A DNA stretch of 49,264 nucleotides from Fibrobacterales bacterium (lineage in GTDB: Bacteria > Fibrobacterota > Fibrobacteria > Fibrobacterales > CADBQJ01), in contig JAGCEZ010000089.1 of assembly GCA_017650365.1 (NCBI GenBank), positions 1 through 49,264 of the forward strand. The letters run 5' to 3'. The notes beneath the pieces were generated by a model. It was not told where the DNA came from and ran no database searches. It saw only the letters and a program-made list of their open reading frames with translations. The translations under genes were made by a program, and so were the position numbers. Positions 14,662 to 24,521 of the stretch are shown in pieces. The stretch's first letter is position 1. Every line of letters begins with the position of its first letter.

Positions 14662-15147
14662 TCAGGTGCAGTCGTCCGAATTGCCGCTCGCCTTCGTACC
14701 GGTTTCCTTGTAGGTCGCCGGGCTCAGTTCCGTGCACTTGGCAGCGGTGGCGCTAGTCACGACAACGCGCTTGATTTCCTTGGTGCCGTTGGGCACGCAG
14801 GTCGTCCAAACGTTGTTGGCTTCGCAACCACCAATCTTGACGCGGGAAGTCGCCCAAGCAACACCAGCCTTGGTGCTTTCGTCGTTATAGCTCTCAGGCT
14901 CGTCATACGTGAAGTACTGCGAGGCCCCCGGCTTGACGAAGGTGATGGAGTCGAAGCTGCCAATCTTGGACTGTTCGGCGATGTAGGCCTGCTGCAGGGT
15001 TTCGTAGGTCTTCAGCACCTGGGGAGCTTCAGAGACCTTGGACTTGTCAGACAGACCGAACATCTTCGGGACGGCGATACCGGCCAGGATGCCCAGAATG
15101 ACGACGACGACCATCAGTTCGATGAGGGTAAAGCCTTTCTGCTTCAT
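14662..15147 (-). CDS. Type IV pilin-like protein
   Basis: The 161-residue prepilin starts MKQKG-FTLIELMVVVVILG, with the prepilin peptidase site between Gly5 and Phe6, the conserved Glu at mature position 5 and a long hydrophobic helix. The C-terminal head has four Cys residues (in GGCEANN, TTCVPNG, AKCTEL and DDCT) that could form two disulfides. It is the type of major pilin seen in Fibrobacter, where pili and related proteins have been linked to cellulose adhesion. That role is inferred here. The ATG at 15147 has a strong AAAGGAGAAG ribosome-binding site, a leader hairpin and its own promoter and terminator, so it is a highly expressed monocistronic gene. No assembly genes are nearby. Confidence 0.9.
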   Translation of the reverse strand: MKQKGFTLIELMVVVVILGILAGIAVPKMFGLSDKSKVSEAPQVLKTYETLQQAYIAEQSKIGSFDSITFVKPGASQYFTYDEPESYNDESTKAGVAWATSRVKIGGCEANNVWTTCVPNGTKEIKRVVVTSATAAKCTELSPATYKETGTKASGNSDDCT

Positions 15148-15169
15148 GGTTCTTCTCCTTTGTGTTGTT

Positions 15170-15188
15170 GTGCGTCGGGGTGACGCAC
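15170..15188 (-). promoter_or_regulatory. Hairpin in the pilin mRNA leader
   Basis: GTGCGTC and GACGCAC form a perfect seven-pair stem with a five-base loop, 23 bases before the pilin ATG and downstream of the predicted promoter. A hairpin close to the 5' end of an abundant mRNA often stabilises the transcript; that role is inference. Confidence 0.55.
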
Positions 15189-15208
15189 ATGGGGTTACCA
15201 CTCTCTCA

Positions 15209-15236
15209 AATGTAAACCGAATTTACGGGTGTGCAA
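15209..15236 (-). promoter_or_regulatory. Predicted promoter of the pilin gene
   Basis: On the minus strand TTGCAC (15236-15231) is followed after 16 bases by TACATT (15214-15209), similar to -35 and -10 boxes. It lies about 60 bases upstream of the pilin ATG in an AT-rich stretch. The rest of 15237-15339 is AT-rich and holds no gene. Confidence 0.45.
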
Positions 15237-15339
15237 GGATTTTTTTCTCTCAAAACGCTTTCATTACGCTTTTCTGCATAAAAATTCCCAAATTTTGAGG
15301 CGATTTGTGTTTCCGGCTGTAAACAAAACCGCGCGACCG

Positions 15340-16263
15340 TTATTCCACCCGTTCGATCTTGGGAGTCCGGCTGCGGTAGGCGAGCATGCCGAAGGGGACG
15401 CGGAGCGGTTCCGTGAGGAGACCGAGCGCCTCTTTCGGGCCGCGGCGGACGGCGAGATAGAGCAGCATCAGCGCGAAAGCCTGCCAGGCGCGCGGCCATC
15501 CGTTGAGGAAGAAGGCGAGCAGCGCGGCCCAGAGGAGGAGCGGCCAGGGATGCCTGAGGAGGAACGAGAGGAACGCGTGGTGGCGGATCTGCGAGACGAC
15601 CAACTGGCCGACGCCCAGCCACGAGCGGTTCAGCGGCAGAAGTCCGGCCCGCAGACGCGAGAGACGGCGATCGGAGCCGGGCTTGGTCACCATCGGAATC
15701 GGCAGCGCCTCGACGCCGCAGCCCGCGTGGGCCAGGCGGAAGGCGAGGTCGGCGTGGCCGTAGGGGCCCCAGAGGGCGGGGTTCCAGTTGTCGGCGGCCA
15801 TCAGCGCCTCGGTCTGCACCAGCAGGGCGCCTCCGAACCGGGCGCGGCGGCTGCCCGCCACGTTCGGAAGGAGGTTCCGGGAGGAGCGCACGCCGTTTTC
15901 GACCAGGTGGTAGGAGCCGACGAACGCCTTGACCCCCTGGACGGGGCGCATGTAGGTGCGGTTGTTCAGGAAGTCGATGAACTCGTCCTGGATCTGCATG
16001 TCGGCGTCGAGGAAGAGCAGCCAGTCGAATTCGGCCAGTTTTGCGCCCGCCCAGCGCCCGGCGCTCCGGCTCCCCGAGACGTCTTCCACGCGATAGACGC
16101 GGTCGGCCCCCTCCATCGCCGCCTGGACGCTTCCGTCGTCGGAGCCGAGGTCGAAATAGAGCGTCTCGTGCGTGACGGCGAGCCGCTTCAGCCGGGTGAG
16201 CAGGTCCCGCAGTGAATCGGCGTCGTTGCGCCCGGTGACGACGATGGAAATCAGGTCGAACAT
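15340..16263 (-). CDS. Family 2 glycosyltransferase with C-terminal membrane helices
   Basis: The 307-residue protein has a GT-A fold: an N-terminal strand (ISIVVTGRNDADSLRDLL), the D-x-D motif in LFLDADMQ (about residues 81-88), and an acceptor region containing GPYGHADLAFRLAHAG. The C-terminal third has two or three hydrophobic helices (WPLLLWAALLAFFLNGW), so the enzyme is held at the inner membrane. It transfers a sugar to a lipid-linked or polysaccharide acceptor; the sugar cannot be read from sequence. It is the downstream gene of a two-gene minus operon with the large membrane protein that ends 18 bases upstream. Confidence 0.85.
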   Translation of the reverse strand: MFDLISIVVTGRNDADSLRDLLTRLKRLAVTHETLYFDLGSDDGSVQAAMEGADRVYRVEDVSGSRSAGRWAGAKLAEFDWLLFLDADMQIQDEFIDFLNNRTYMRPVQGVKAFVGSYHLVENGVRSSRNLLPNVAGSRRARFGGALLVQTEALMAADNWNPALWGPYGHADLAFRLAHAGCGVEALPIPMVTKPGSDRRLSRLRAGLLPLNRSWLGVGQLVVSQIRHHAFLSFLLRHPWPLLLWAALLAFFLNGWPRAWQAFALMLLYLAVRRGPKEALGLLTEPLRVPFGMLAYRSRTPKIERVE

Positions 16264-16281
16264 TTCTGCCCCAAATCTACC

Positions 16282-17826
16282 TTATCGCACTACCGCGGGT
16301 AAGGGGACAATCCGTTCGATTCGCACGGGATTGTCGAGCAGCCGCCACTGCGCCACCCGCTCGTCGTCCGTGAACCGCGCTTGCGGCAGGGAAAAGCCGA
16401 GAGTATGGCGCGCGCCGCCGATTTCTTTATATGCGGTATCCGCCAGGAGGATAACGGGCAAGGATTCTGAACGCAAACTATCGGTAACTGCTTGAAGTTC
16501 GACGATACGCGAATGCGATTCCGCCTGGGTCGATATTTTGTCCTCGCAGATTTGAACCGCGGCGACGACAAACGAAGCGAGAAAAATCGTGGCGAGGATG
16601 GGGTGTATCTTCGATTTGCTTGGAAGAAAGCCCAAAAGGAAGTCGAAGAGAATCAATGGGACGCCAACGAGGAAAATGGCCTGGAAATCGTGGAATGCGG
16701 TAAAGTGCTTCATCGGCAATGTCCAGCAAAGAGCGAGCGCCAAAAGGCAAAACGGGGGGAACGCTTCTTTGCGGCGGGCCGCCAATGCGAGCGCGCAAGC
16801 CACCACCGCAAGAGCGAGAATTCCATGAACGGCGGTTGTCTTCCAAATCAGCCATTTTCCGGAAAACGGCACGAGACTTTTGTTGAGGAGAGCCAACACT
16901 TGCTGGAGGATGGCTGGAGTCGCGGAGACGCCGATTCGGTACAGTTGCTCTTTCGCGAATGCGCGTTGATCCAATGCATAGGCATAGGATGCATATGAAC
17001 TGTCAGGCGCGTTTCCGAGGCGGAAGGAGATGCTTTTTGCAGTCGACGTTTCGGAGAGCGGCGTCTGGGTGGCGATGCACTCGTTGGCGAGGTTGAAGGC
17101 CAACAGCGCGACGCCGAGGAGCAGCGGCGCGCCGGCCAGCAACAGGTTCTCCTTCGTCCGCCGGTTTTTCCACTGGAGCAGGGCAACGGCGGGGAAGAGC
17201 ATCGCGTAGGCCTGCCACCCCAGGGCGACGGCGACCAGCGCCTTGACCAGCAGCTGCCGCGGGCGGTTCTCCTGCCAATGAACCACGAGCCCGTGAAAAA
17301 GCAGCATACAGCCAAACAGCGCGGGCACGTCGTTGAAGACCATGTCGTTGTAGCGGAGAAAGAAAGGTGTCGAGAAGGCAAGCATGACGACGGTCAAGGC
17401 GACGAGGGAGCTTCTTCCCAGGCGCTTGAACGCCAGGTAAGCGCAGAACATCGCACCGAGCCAGAAGAGGAGCATCAGCTTGCGCGCGGCAGTCACCTGC
17501 GCAAAGAGGTCGTCGCCGCCGAGCTCCATCGCGCCGCGAATCAGCAGGAACGGCACGACGGAGAAGCGATTGTAGGCCTCGTAATGGTCCACACCCGCGG
17601 AGTCCACGACAATGCGGTTGTACATCAGAAGATGGCGTTCCGGCGAGAGGTGCGCTGCCAATGTCAGGCCGTGCGATGACAGAAAGCCGTTATGTCCTTT
17701 GGACGGTGCTAGCTCGGGGTAGGGCAGCAGCCAGACGATGAGGAGCAAGGCAGCGAAGAGAGCGCGCTCGAACCGCTCGATGCGTTCCAGTGACACTTTT
17801 GCCTTGAACAGCTCTAGTCTCTGCAT
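16282..17826 (-). CDS. Polytopic membrane protein, GT39/ArnT-like
   Basis: The 514-residue protein has about ten hydrophobic helices after a short charged N-terminus. A periplasmic loop (HGLTLAAHLSPERHLLMYNR, then EAYNRFSVVPF) is also present almost unchanged in the protein at 20840-22501, so the two are paralogs. The topology and early acidic and aromatic loop suggest a lipid-sugar-dependent glycosyltransferase of the GT39/GT83 type (GT-C fold), but no full signature is visible. It could modify the exported glycan in the periplasm. GC content falls toward the 3' half compared with neighbouring genes, hinting at recombination. Confidence 0.65.
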   Translation of the reverse strand: MQRLELFKAKVSLERIERFERALFAALLLIVWLLPYPELAPSKGHNGFLSSHGLTLAAHLSPERHLLMYNRIVVDSAGVDHYEAYNRFSVVPFLLIRGAMELGGDDLFAQVTAARKLMLLFWLGAMFCAYLAFKRLGRSSLVALTVVMLAFSTPFFLRYNDMVFNDVPALFGCMLLFHGLVVHWQENRPRQLLVKALVAVALGWQAYAMLFPAVALLQWKNRRTKENLLLAGAPLLLGVALLAFNLANECIATQTPLSETSTAKSISFRLGNAPDSSYASYAYALDQRAFAKEQLYRIGVSATPAILQQVLALLNKSLVPFSGKWLIWKTTAVHGILALAVVACALALAARRKEAFPPFCLLALALCWTLPMKHFTAFHDFQAIFLVGVPLILFDFLLGFLPSKSKIHPILATIFLASFVVAAVQICEDKISTQAESHSRIVELQAVTDSLRSESLPVILLADTAYKEIGGARHTLGFSLPQARFTDDERVAQWRLLDNPVRIERIVPLPAVVR

Positions 17827-17949
17827 GACGATGACTTCAAGGTCCTAATCGCGGAAATCTGGCTTTTTGACGCGAACAGGCCTAAATATTCCTCCTTTAA
17901 TCTATCCTATTTTTCTTTTTTTGGGCTGTTTTTGGCTTATATTCACGAT

Positions 17950-18783
17950 ATGGACGAAAAGAAGGAAGAGATTGTCGTCGAGGCGGGACGCCTGGGGCGG
18001 CTCTATTGGCAAGACCTTTGGCGGCACCGCGAGCTTTTCCTCTTCCTCGCCTGGCGCGACATTGCCGTTCGTTACAAGCAAACCATGCTCGGTGTGGCCT
18101 GGAGCGCGGTGCGGCCATTGGTTTCCATGGTCGTTTTCACGGTCGTTTTCGGGAAAATCGCCTCTCTTCCTCCGGACGGAGGTGCGCCTTACGCCGTGAT
18201 GGTCTTCGCGGCGTTGTTGCCTTGGCAGTTTTTCGCCAATTCGCTGCCGATCGCGGCGAACAGCATCATTGGAGGGGCTAACCTTGTCTCCAAGGTCTAC
18301 TTCCCACGGTTGATCATCCCCGTGGCCGCGCTGGGAACCGGCATCGTCGATTTGCTGGTTTCGCTCGTCGTGCTCGGTGGCATGATGGCCTGGTATGGCT
18401 TCTGCCCTCCGTTTCGCGCACTGTTCCTGCCGTTCCCGCTGTTGCTGGCGATTCTCTTTACGGCGGGATGCGGCGTTCTCTCCTCGGCGCTCTGCGTCAA
18501 GTGGCGCGACGTTCGCGTCATCGTCCCCTTCGTTGTGCAGATCGGCCTTTACGTCAGTCCGGTCGGCTTTTCGAGTTCTGTCGTTCCGGAACGGTGGCGG
18601 TGGCTTTACGACTGCAATCCGATGGTCGCGGTGATCGACTGTTGCCGATGGTGCCTGATTCCCGGAGCCGCCGCTCCGGGGGCCTCCACGATATGGACGG
18701 GCGTTGCGGTCACGCTGTTCGTTCTCGTTTTCGGCATCCGTTGTTTCCGTTCGATCGAACGTTCGTTCGCGGACACAATCTGA
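17950..18783 (+). CDS. wzm: ABC-2 type polysaccharide export permease (Wzm)
   Basis: The 277-residue protein is the membrane half of an ABC exporter for O-antigen, capsule or teichoic-acid-like chains. The N-terminal amphipathic segment is followed by [19 protein letters not shown], the conserved first motif of Wzm/KpsM/TagG permeases. Six membrane helices follow, with [12 protein letters not shown] and the C-terminal [12 protein letters not shown] motif. The ATG at 17950 is preferred over an in-frame TTG at 17932. Its ATPase partner Wzt is encoded 7 kb away on the opposite strand (25867-27099), an unusual separation. The gene starts the plus-strand operon with gmd (22 bases downstream). Confidence 0.9.
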   Translation: MDEKKEEIVVEAGRLGRLYWQDLWRHRELFLFLAWRDIAVRYKQTMLGVAWSAVRPLVSMVVFTVVFGKIASLPPDGGAPYAVMVFAALLPWQFFANSLPIAANSIIGGANLVSKVYFPRLIIPVAALGTGIVDLLVSLVVLGGMMAWYGFCPPFRALFLPFPLLLAILFTAGCGVLSSALCVKWRDVRVIVPFVVQIGLYVSPVGFSSSVVPERWRWLYDCNPMVAVIDCCRWCLIPGAAAPGASTIWTGVAVTLFVLVFGIRCFRSIERSFADTI

Positions 18784-18805
18784 CCAGAGGCGCAAGGAGA
18801 AAAAC

Positions 18806-19882
18806 ATGGCACGCAAGGCGCTGATTACGGGCATCACGGGGCAGGATGGCTCCTATCTGGCGGAACTTCTGCTCTCGAAGGGGTACGAAGTGCACGGCGT
18901 GATCCGCCGCAGCTCGTCGTTCAACACGGGGCGCATCGAGCACCTCTACATCGACGACCTGATCCGCGACATCCACCAGAAGAAGGTGAAGCTCCACTAC
19001 GGCGACATGACCGACTCGAGCAACCTGGCGCGGCTGGTGCGCGAGGTGAAGCCCGACGAAGTGTACAACTTGGCGGCGCAGTCGCACGTGAAGGTTTCGT
19101 TCGAGGTGCCGGAGTTCACCGCCGAGACCGACGCGGTCGGCACGCTGCGGCTGCTGGAGGCGCTCCGGTTCGAGGGGCTGTCGGACTGCAGGTTCTACCA
19201 GGCCTCGACTTCCGAACTGTTCGGCAAGGTGGAGGAGGTTCCCCAGCGCGAGACCACGCCGTTCCACCCGCGCTCGCCCTACGGGGTGGCCAAGCTCTAC
19301 GCCTACTGGATCGTGAAGAACTACCGCGAGGCCTACAACATGTTCTGCTGCAGTGGCATTCTCTTTAATCACGAATCCGAGCGCCGTGGCGAGACCTTCG
19401 TCACGCGCAAGATCACGCTGGGCGCCAGCCGCATCGCCGAGGGGCTGCAGGAGAAGCTCTACCTGGGCAATCTCTCCGCCGAGCGCGACTGGGGCTTCGC
19501 GAAGGACTACGCCGAGTGCATGTGGAAGATCCTCCAGCACGACAAGCCTGACGACTGGGTGGTGGCGACGGGCGAGAGCCACACGGTGCGCGAGTTCGCG
19601 ACGCTCGCCTTCGCGAAGGCCGGGTTCGACCTGGAATGGCGGGGCTCCGGTGCAAATGAGAAGGGGGTGGACCGCAAGACCGGGCGCGTGCTGGTCGAGG
19701 TCGATCCCTCCTACTTCCGCCCCGCGGAGGTGGAATCGCTGCTCGGCGACCCCTCCAAGGCGAAGAACGAGCTGGGCTGGAACCCGCGGACCACGTCGTT
19801 CGCCGAACTGGTCGAGACGATGATGGAGAGCGACCTGGCCAAGGCCAAGGGCGAACGGCTGATGCGCGAGGCCCGGAAATGA
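18806..19882 (+). CDS. gmd: GDP-mannose 4,6-dehydratase
   Basis: Gmd converts GDP-D-mannose to GDP-4-keto-6-deoxymannose, the precursor of GDP-L-fucose. The 358-residue protein has the NADP-binding [15 protein letters not shown] (residues 8-22), the [15 protein letters not shown] signature, the active-site YGVAK Tyr-x-x-x-Lys and the [20 protein letters not shown] motif. The ATG at 18806 has an AAGGAGAAAA ribosome-binding site. It overlaps fcl by four bases, so the two pathway enzymes are translated together. Confidence 0.96.
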   Translation: MARKALITGITGQDGSYLAELLLSKGYEVHGVIRRSSSFNTGRIEHLYIDDLIRDIHQKKVKLHYGDMTDSSNLARLVREVKPDEVYNLAAQSHVKVSFEVPEFTAETDAVGTLRLLEALRFEGLSDCRFYQASTSELFGKVEEVPQRETTPFHPRSPYGVAKLYAYWIVKNYREAYNMFCCSGILFNHESERRGETFVTRKITLGASRIAEGLQEKLYLGNLSAERDWGFAKDYAECMWKILQHDKPDDWVVATGESHTVREFATLAFAKAGFDLEWRGSGANEKGVDRKTGRVLVEVDPSYFRPAEVESLLGDPSKAKNELGWNPRTTSFAELVETMMESDLAKAKGERLMREARK

Positions 19883-20850
19883 GCGCCCTTCCCCGGATTC
19901 CGATCCCGCGGGAGGCGAAGATCTGGGTGGCCGGCCACAACGGCATGGTGGGCGGCGCCATCGTCCGCAAGCTGCGCGAGATCGGCTGCGACAACCTCGT
20001 GCTGCGGAGTTCGAAGGAACTCGACCTGACCGACCAGCGGGCGACGTTCGACTTCCTGCAATCCGAAAAACCGGAATACGCCTTCATCGCGGCGGCGAAG
20101 GTGGGCGGCATCTGGGCCAACAGCCAGGCCCCGGCGGAGTTCGGCTGGATCAACCTGGCCATCGCGACGAACGCGATCCACGGCGCCCACCTTGCGGGCG
20201 TGCGCAAGCTGCTCTATCTGGGCTCCTCCTGCATCTATCCGCGCCTGGCGCCGCAGCCGATCCGCGAGAGCGACCTGCTGACGGGGGCGCTGGAGCCGAC
20301 CAACGAGGCCTACGCCGTGGCCAAGATCGCCGGGCTGCGGCTCTGCGCCTGGTACCGCCGCCAGTACGGCGACGACTTCATCGCGGCCATGCCGACCAAC
20401 CTCTTCGGCCCGGGCGACAACTTCCACCCGGAGAAGAGCCACGTGCTGCCCGCGCTGATCCGCAAGTTCCACGAGGCGAAGCTCTCCGGCGCGCCGGAGG
20501 TGATCGTCTGGGGTTCGGGCAGGCCGCTGCGCGAATTCCACTACGTTGACGACCTGGCCGACGGCCTGGTCTGGCTGATGGAGCACTATTCGGGAGAGGA
20601 ACACCGCAACATCGGTACGGGCGAGGAGGTCTCCATCGCGCAGCTGGCGAAGATGGTGGCCGAGACGGTCGGCTACTCCGGCCGGATCGTCTTCGACCCC
20701 TCCAAGCCCGACGGCACGCCGCGCAAGCTGATGGACTGTTCGAAGATCCACGCCGAGGGGTGGCACCACAGGATCGGTCTGCGCGAAGGGCTCGAAAAGA
20801 CCTACGCCTGGTTCCTGGAGCAGAAGGAGAGCGGTCTCCGTGGGTGGTGA
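19879..20850 (+). CDS. fcl: GDP-L-fucose synthase
   Basis: Fcl epimerises and reduces the Gmd product to GDP-L-fucose using NADPH. The 323-residue protein has the [14 protein letters not shown] cofactor motif near residue 16, the active-site YAVAKIAG (Tyr-x-x-x-Lys) and [20 protein letters not shown]. With gmd just upstream the window encodes the whole route from GDP-mannose, so the exported glycan probably contains L-fucose. The last 11 bases overlap the next gene. Confidence 0.96.
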   Translation: MSALPRIPIPREAKIWVAGHNGMVGGAIVRKLREIGCDNLVLRSSKELDLTDQRATFDFLQSEKPEYAFIAAAKVGGIWANSQAPAEFGWINLAIATNAIHGAHLAGVRKLLYLGSSCIYPRLAPQPIRESDLLTGALEPTNEAYAVAKIAGLRLCAWYRRQYGDDFIAAMPTNLFGPGDNFHPEKSHVLPALIRKFHEAKLSGAPEVIVWGSGRPLREFHYVDDLADGLVWLMEHYSGEEHRNIGTGEEVSIAQLAKMVAETVGYSGRIVFDPSKPDGTPRKLMDCSKIHAEGWHHRIGLREGLEKTYAWFLEQKESGLRGW

Positions 20851-22501
20851 GCGCTGGTGGAACCGGAAGATTCCCGCCCGGAAGGTCGAGTGGGTGATTT
20901 TCGTCCTCGCGCTGATTGCGCTGGTGCTGCTTCCGCTACCGAGGATCGGATTTCTCGACGATCAACACCATGCGTTTCTTTCCTCCCATGGGATGACGCT
21001 CGCCGCGCACCTCTCGCCGGAGCACCACTTCCTGATGTACAACCGCGTCGTGCTGGATGCGGACGGCGTGGAGCGAATCGAACCCTACAACCGCTTTTCC
21101 ATCGTGCCCTTCGCGCTGATTCGCTGCGCGATGGCGTTCGGCGGCAATGATTTGATCGACCAGTTCATCTGCGCCCGAAAACTGATGCTTGCGTTTCTGC
21201 TGGGGGCGATGTTCTGCGCCTATCTGGCGTTCCGGCGGTTGCGGCCGGGCTCCTGGGCGGTTCCCGTCGTCATCGCGCTTGCCTTCTCCTCCAAGTTCTG
21301 TCTCTATTACGGAGACATGGTCTTCAACGACATTCCCGAACTATTCGGCTGCATGCTGACGTTCCATGGATTCGTCGTCTACTGGCAGGAAAAACGGTTC
21401 GGACAATTGCTGGCGAAAGCGCTCATGGCGGTGGCGCTGGGATGGCAGATTTACGCGATGATCCTCCCGGTCGCGGTCTGCATCTGGCTGAAGGAAAGAA
21501 ACAGCAAAGACGCGATTCGACTAGCCACCATTCCAATCGCGATGGGCGTTCTTCTGCTGTCGTTTAATTTCGCGCAGGAATATGCGGCTACGCGAAAGCC
21601 GATCCTGGAGATGCCGTCGGTGCAGAGCGCTTTGGGCAGAATGGGATTGGTGCAAGGAGAAGCCTATCTTGCGAAACGGTCGAACGAACTTTCCCTGAAT
21701 CAGGCGCAATTCGTCAAGCAACAGATCTTGCGAGCCGTTTATGCTACGACGCCGGCAATTGTTGCGCCCATGATGAATGCCGTTTACGGCGCGCTTCCCG
21801 GCGGAACGAAAATCAATACTCCGGAAGAGAATGGCCGCTTGTTCGCATTGTTCGCGCCCATTGTGGCAATCGCCATGATTCCTTTGTTCGTCATTTTGCT
21901 GCGAAGACGGAAAATCTCGGTCGTAGCGGCGATTCCGCTGATATCGTTGGCGTTGCTTTGGTCTTTCCCGATGAAAAACTTTACTATGATCCACGATTTT
22001 CAGGGACTTTTCTGGATTGGCATGCCGTTAATCTTCTATGACGCGTTGTTCGCGTTGTTCCCGGAAAAGTCGAGAGTATTCCCGTTGTTCCTGACGTTGG
22101 CCCTCTTGGCTGGGATGGGCTCTTTCCTGCGGTTGAGCGAGAACAAGATTTATGATTCTGCCGAGTCAGTCGCTAGAGTGGCAGCTTTGCAGTCTGAGAC
22201 CAGTAAATTCGGCGGCGAGGTTCACCCCAAAGTGTTCGTCGACGGCTATCCGCCCCGGATTGTGCGGGCGGCACACGGCTTGGAGTGCGCGTTGCCGCAT
22301 GCTGTCTTTGCGCGCCGCTTGGAGCAAGCGGACTATGTGCTGCATGACGACCCGGTTCGCATCGAGAGAATGACGAAGATATCAGCTTTGCGCTTAATAG
22401 ATGAAGCGAACCGAAAAGATCCAATCAGCACTAATTTCGGCGAAATTGCCTCTGAATACGGCCATAACGAATTGAAAATTCTGCGCGGAGGCGGAGTATG
22501 A
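20840..22501 (+). CDS. Polytopic membrane protein, paralog of 16282-17826
   Basis: The 553-residue protein has a short basic N-terminus and about ten membrane helices. The SSHGMTLAAHLSPEHHFLMY loop, YNRFSIVPFALIR, FGCMLTFHGFVVYWQE and a C-terminal DPVRIERM motif all match the minus-strand protein at 16282-17826. Like that protein it is best regarded as a GT-C-type membrane sugar transferase, perhaps using a polyprenyl-phosphate sugar; this is inference from topology. The GTG start at 20840 overlaps fcl by 11 bases and the stop overlaps the next gene by four. Confidence 0.65.
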   Translation: MGGERWWNRKIPARKVEWVIFVLALIALVLLPLPRIGFLDDQHHAFLSSHGMTLAAHLSPEHHFLMYNRVVLDADGVERIEPYNRFSIVPFALIRCAMAFGGNDLIDQFICARKLMLAFLLGAMFCAYLAFRRLRPGSWAVPVVIALAFSSKFCLYYGDMVFNDIPELFGCMLTFHGFVVYWQEKRFGQLLAKALMAVALGWQIYAMILPVAVCIWLKERNSKDAIRLATIPIAMGVLLLSFNFAQEYAATRKPILEMPSVQSALGRMGLVQGEAYLAKRSNELSLNQAQFVKQQILRAVYATTPAIVAPMMNAVYGALPGGTKINTPEENGRLFALFAPIVAIAMIPLFVILLRRRKISVVAAIPLISLALLWSFPMKNFTMIHDFQGLFWIGMPLIFYDALFALFPEKSRVFPLFLTLALLAGMGSFLRLSENKIYDSAESVARVAALQSETSKFGGEVHPKVFVDGYPPRIVRAAHGLECALPHAVFARRLEQADYVLHDDPVRIERMTKISALRLIDEANRKDPISTNFGEIASEYGHNELKILRGGGV

Positions 22502-23502
22502 ACGGGCACGAAGCAAAACGATTGCCGACAGTCTCCGTCATCATGGCGGCATGGAACTCGGCCGAAACAATCGCCGAGACCATCGAGTCCGTAAGAGCGC
22601 AAACTTTGGCGGATTGGGAGTTGTTGGTAATTGACGATGGATCGACGGACGATACCGTGAAAATCGTCCGGGGAATGACCGAAACGGATCGGCGCATTCG
22701 TCTCATCGGCGGAGCGCATCGCGGCGCAGCCGCGGCAAGGAATGCCGGACTGCAAAACGCCGAAGGCAGGTATATCGCCATTCTGGACAGCGATGATTTC
22801 GCAATGCCGGAAAGGCTTGCCAAGCAGGTCGCCTTCCTGGATGCGCATCCAGATGTTGTCGTCTTGGGAAGCTATTGCAAGGTGGGCGATGAAATCTGGA
22901 AACCTGCGACGACCAATGGCGGAATTCGATTTGCGTTGACTGCGTGGAATCCTTTCGTGCATTCCGCCGTGATGTTCCGGAAGCAGGCGCCGGGAATCGA
23001 ATACAATGAGACGATGTCAGCGTCGCATGACTATGATTTTCTGTCTCGTCTCTGCTCCATTGGGAATGCCGCGAATATGCCCGAAGTTCTTTGCGGATGG
23101 CGAATACGGCGAGAGTCCATTGGAACGCGCCTTGCGGAAACGCAAAGAAACAACGCAATAAGCATCGCGGCACGAGAAATGCGGCGCATTTTGCCCGAAA
23201 TGCCGGGCGAATTGGCTGACGCCCTGGCGCATGCGAATTTTTTCTGTCATGGATCTCGGCGCGTAAAAGAGAGGGAACTTCGTTGCTGGTACAAGCAGTT
23301 GCTCGCGAAATGCGCGAGCACGTATCCCGATGATGCATGGGAGATCCGTCGATTGGGGATTGAAGGGATGATTGGGAGACGAAAGTATTTCTTTGGAGAA
23401 AGCGTGGGTGAACAGTTGCGGCTGTTGTTTGCCGCGGGGAGATTTTATCGCTTTAGTCCGAAAAGGATGTTGTCGCTGATCCGCGCTGTTTTCTTCGACT
23501 AG
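22498..23502 (+). CDS. Family 2 glycosyltransferase
   Basis: The 334-residue protein starts PTVSVIMAAWNSAETIAETI and has VIDDGSTDDT and the D-x-D-type ILDSDDFAMPERL, which are the nucleotide-sugar and metal-binding parts of a GT-A fold. The C-terminal half is helical and variable. It probably adds one sugar of the repeating unit at the cytoplasmic face of the membrane. It is the last gene of the wzm-gmd-fcl operon, with an ATGA overlap at its start. The following gene is convergent, 14 bases away, and I see no clear terminator between them. Confidence 0.9.
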   Translation: MNGHEAKRLPTVSVIMAAWNSAETIAETIESVRAQTLADWELLVIDDGSTDDTVKIVRGMTETDRRIRLIGGAHRGAAAARNAGLQNAEGRYIAILDSDDFAMPERLAKQVAFLDAHPDVVVLGSYCKVGDEIWKPATTNGGIRFALTAWNPFVHSAVMFRKQAPGIEYNETMSASHDYDFLSRLCSIGNAANMPEVLCGWRIRRESIGTRLAETQRNNAISIAAREMRRILPEMPGELADALAHANFFCHGSRRVKERELRCWYKQLLAKCASTYPDDAWEIRRLGIEGMIGRRKYFFGESVGEQLRLLFAAGRFYRFSPKRMLSLIRAVFFD

Positions 23503-23516
23503 TGATTAAGCCTGGG

Positions 23517-24521
23517 TTATAAAGCGGTGAACGTTGCCACGATAGAGAATTCAGCTGACTTAAGGAAACGAGGACAAGATTTGGCTTTTATCCAAGGTAA
23601 TGCGACGAATTTCGTGACATGAATCAAGTGCCTCAATGCGAGCGTAATAGCGAAAGCAGGCTGATTCACGAACTGCGATTTCCAAAAGCCGAAAATTGCC
23701 GGACCGTATTTGGAATGAAGTGGCCGCTTATTCTTTCCTCGCCGGATTATTTCTCCCAAAAAAAGAACGGATTGCAGAGTGGAACATGTCGCTGGAAACA
23801 GAATGCAGTCCAAATCGGCTTCTGTGGCATTGATTTTATAGTCGCGCTCTAGAACTTTTCGGCAGACAAGGCGAGTTGTTTGAAGTTGCTCGCTATGATT
23901 TCGGTTTGAGATTTGCTGATCGTGACGTCGTCGTACAAGAAGCGATTTATCGAGGTTTTTCATCTTTCCAAGCGCGGAAAGCCTAAACCAAAACTCCGCA
24001 TCTTGAGCGGCTGCAAATGTTTCGTCGTAGAAGAGCTGTTCTCCTAGTGGAGTGCATCGTTTAAAGCAGGCGGTTGGGTGCATTATTGGCGTGCTGTATA
24101 ACAGGGCGGTTCGAATATTCTCGTCCTCGGTTGGGACCGCGGAATACGCTTCGCCTGAAAACTCCTGCATCTGCGTCCCGCAGCAGATAAGGTCTGGTCG
24201 TCGATCAAATTCCGCAATTTGCAATTCCAGACGCTGCGGCAAGGATATGTCATCCGCGTCCATCCTGCAAATAATTTCGCCATGACATTCCCGCAAGCCA
24301 ACATTCAGGCTCTTGGTGCACCCGAGATTCCGTTCATTTCGCAGTATGACGATTCGCGGATCGGTCAAGGTTTCCAGATAAGACTGCGTTTCATCGGTCG
24401 AACAGTCGTCGACGATGATAAATTCGAAATCCGCATAGGTCTGATTCAGAATGCTTTGGACCGCATCTGGAAGAAACGGCATGGAATTCCATGCTGGCAT
24501 CAATACGGAGACACGAGGCAT
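23517..24521 (-). CDS. Family 2 glycosyltransferase
   Basis: The 334-residue protein (ATG at 24521, with a GGGGGAT ribosome-binding site) has PRVSVLMPAWNSMPFLPDAV, FIIVDDCSTDETQSYL and the metal-binding ICRMDADDISLPQRLELQ. An alternative ATG at 24536 would add five residues and overlap the upstream gene by 16 bases. It belongs to the convergent minus-strand wzt operon, and its GC content (about half) is lower than that of the gmd-fcl genes. The donor sugar cannot be predicted. Confidence 0.88.
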   Translation of the reverse strand: MPRVSVLMPAWNSMPFLPDAVQSILNQTYADFEFIIVDDCSTDETQSYLETLTDPRIVILRNERNLGCTKSLNVGLRECHGEIICRMDADDISLPQRLELQIAEFDRRPDLICCGTQMQEFSGEAYSAVPTEDENIRTALLYSTPIMHPTACFKRCTPLGEQLFYDETFAAAQDAEFWFRLSALGKMKNLDKSLLVRRRHDQQISNRNHSEQLQTTRLVCRKVLERDYKINATEADLDCILFPATCSTLQSVLFLGEIIRRGKNKRPLHSKYGPAIFGFWKSQFVNQPAFAITLALRHLIHVTKFVALPWIKAKSCPRFLKSAEFSIVATFTAL

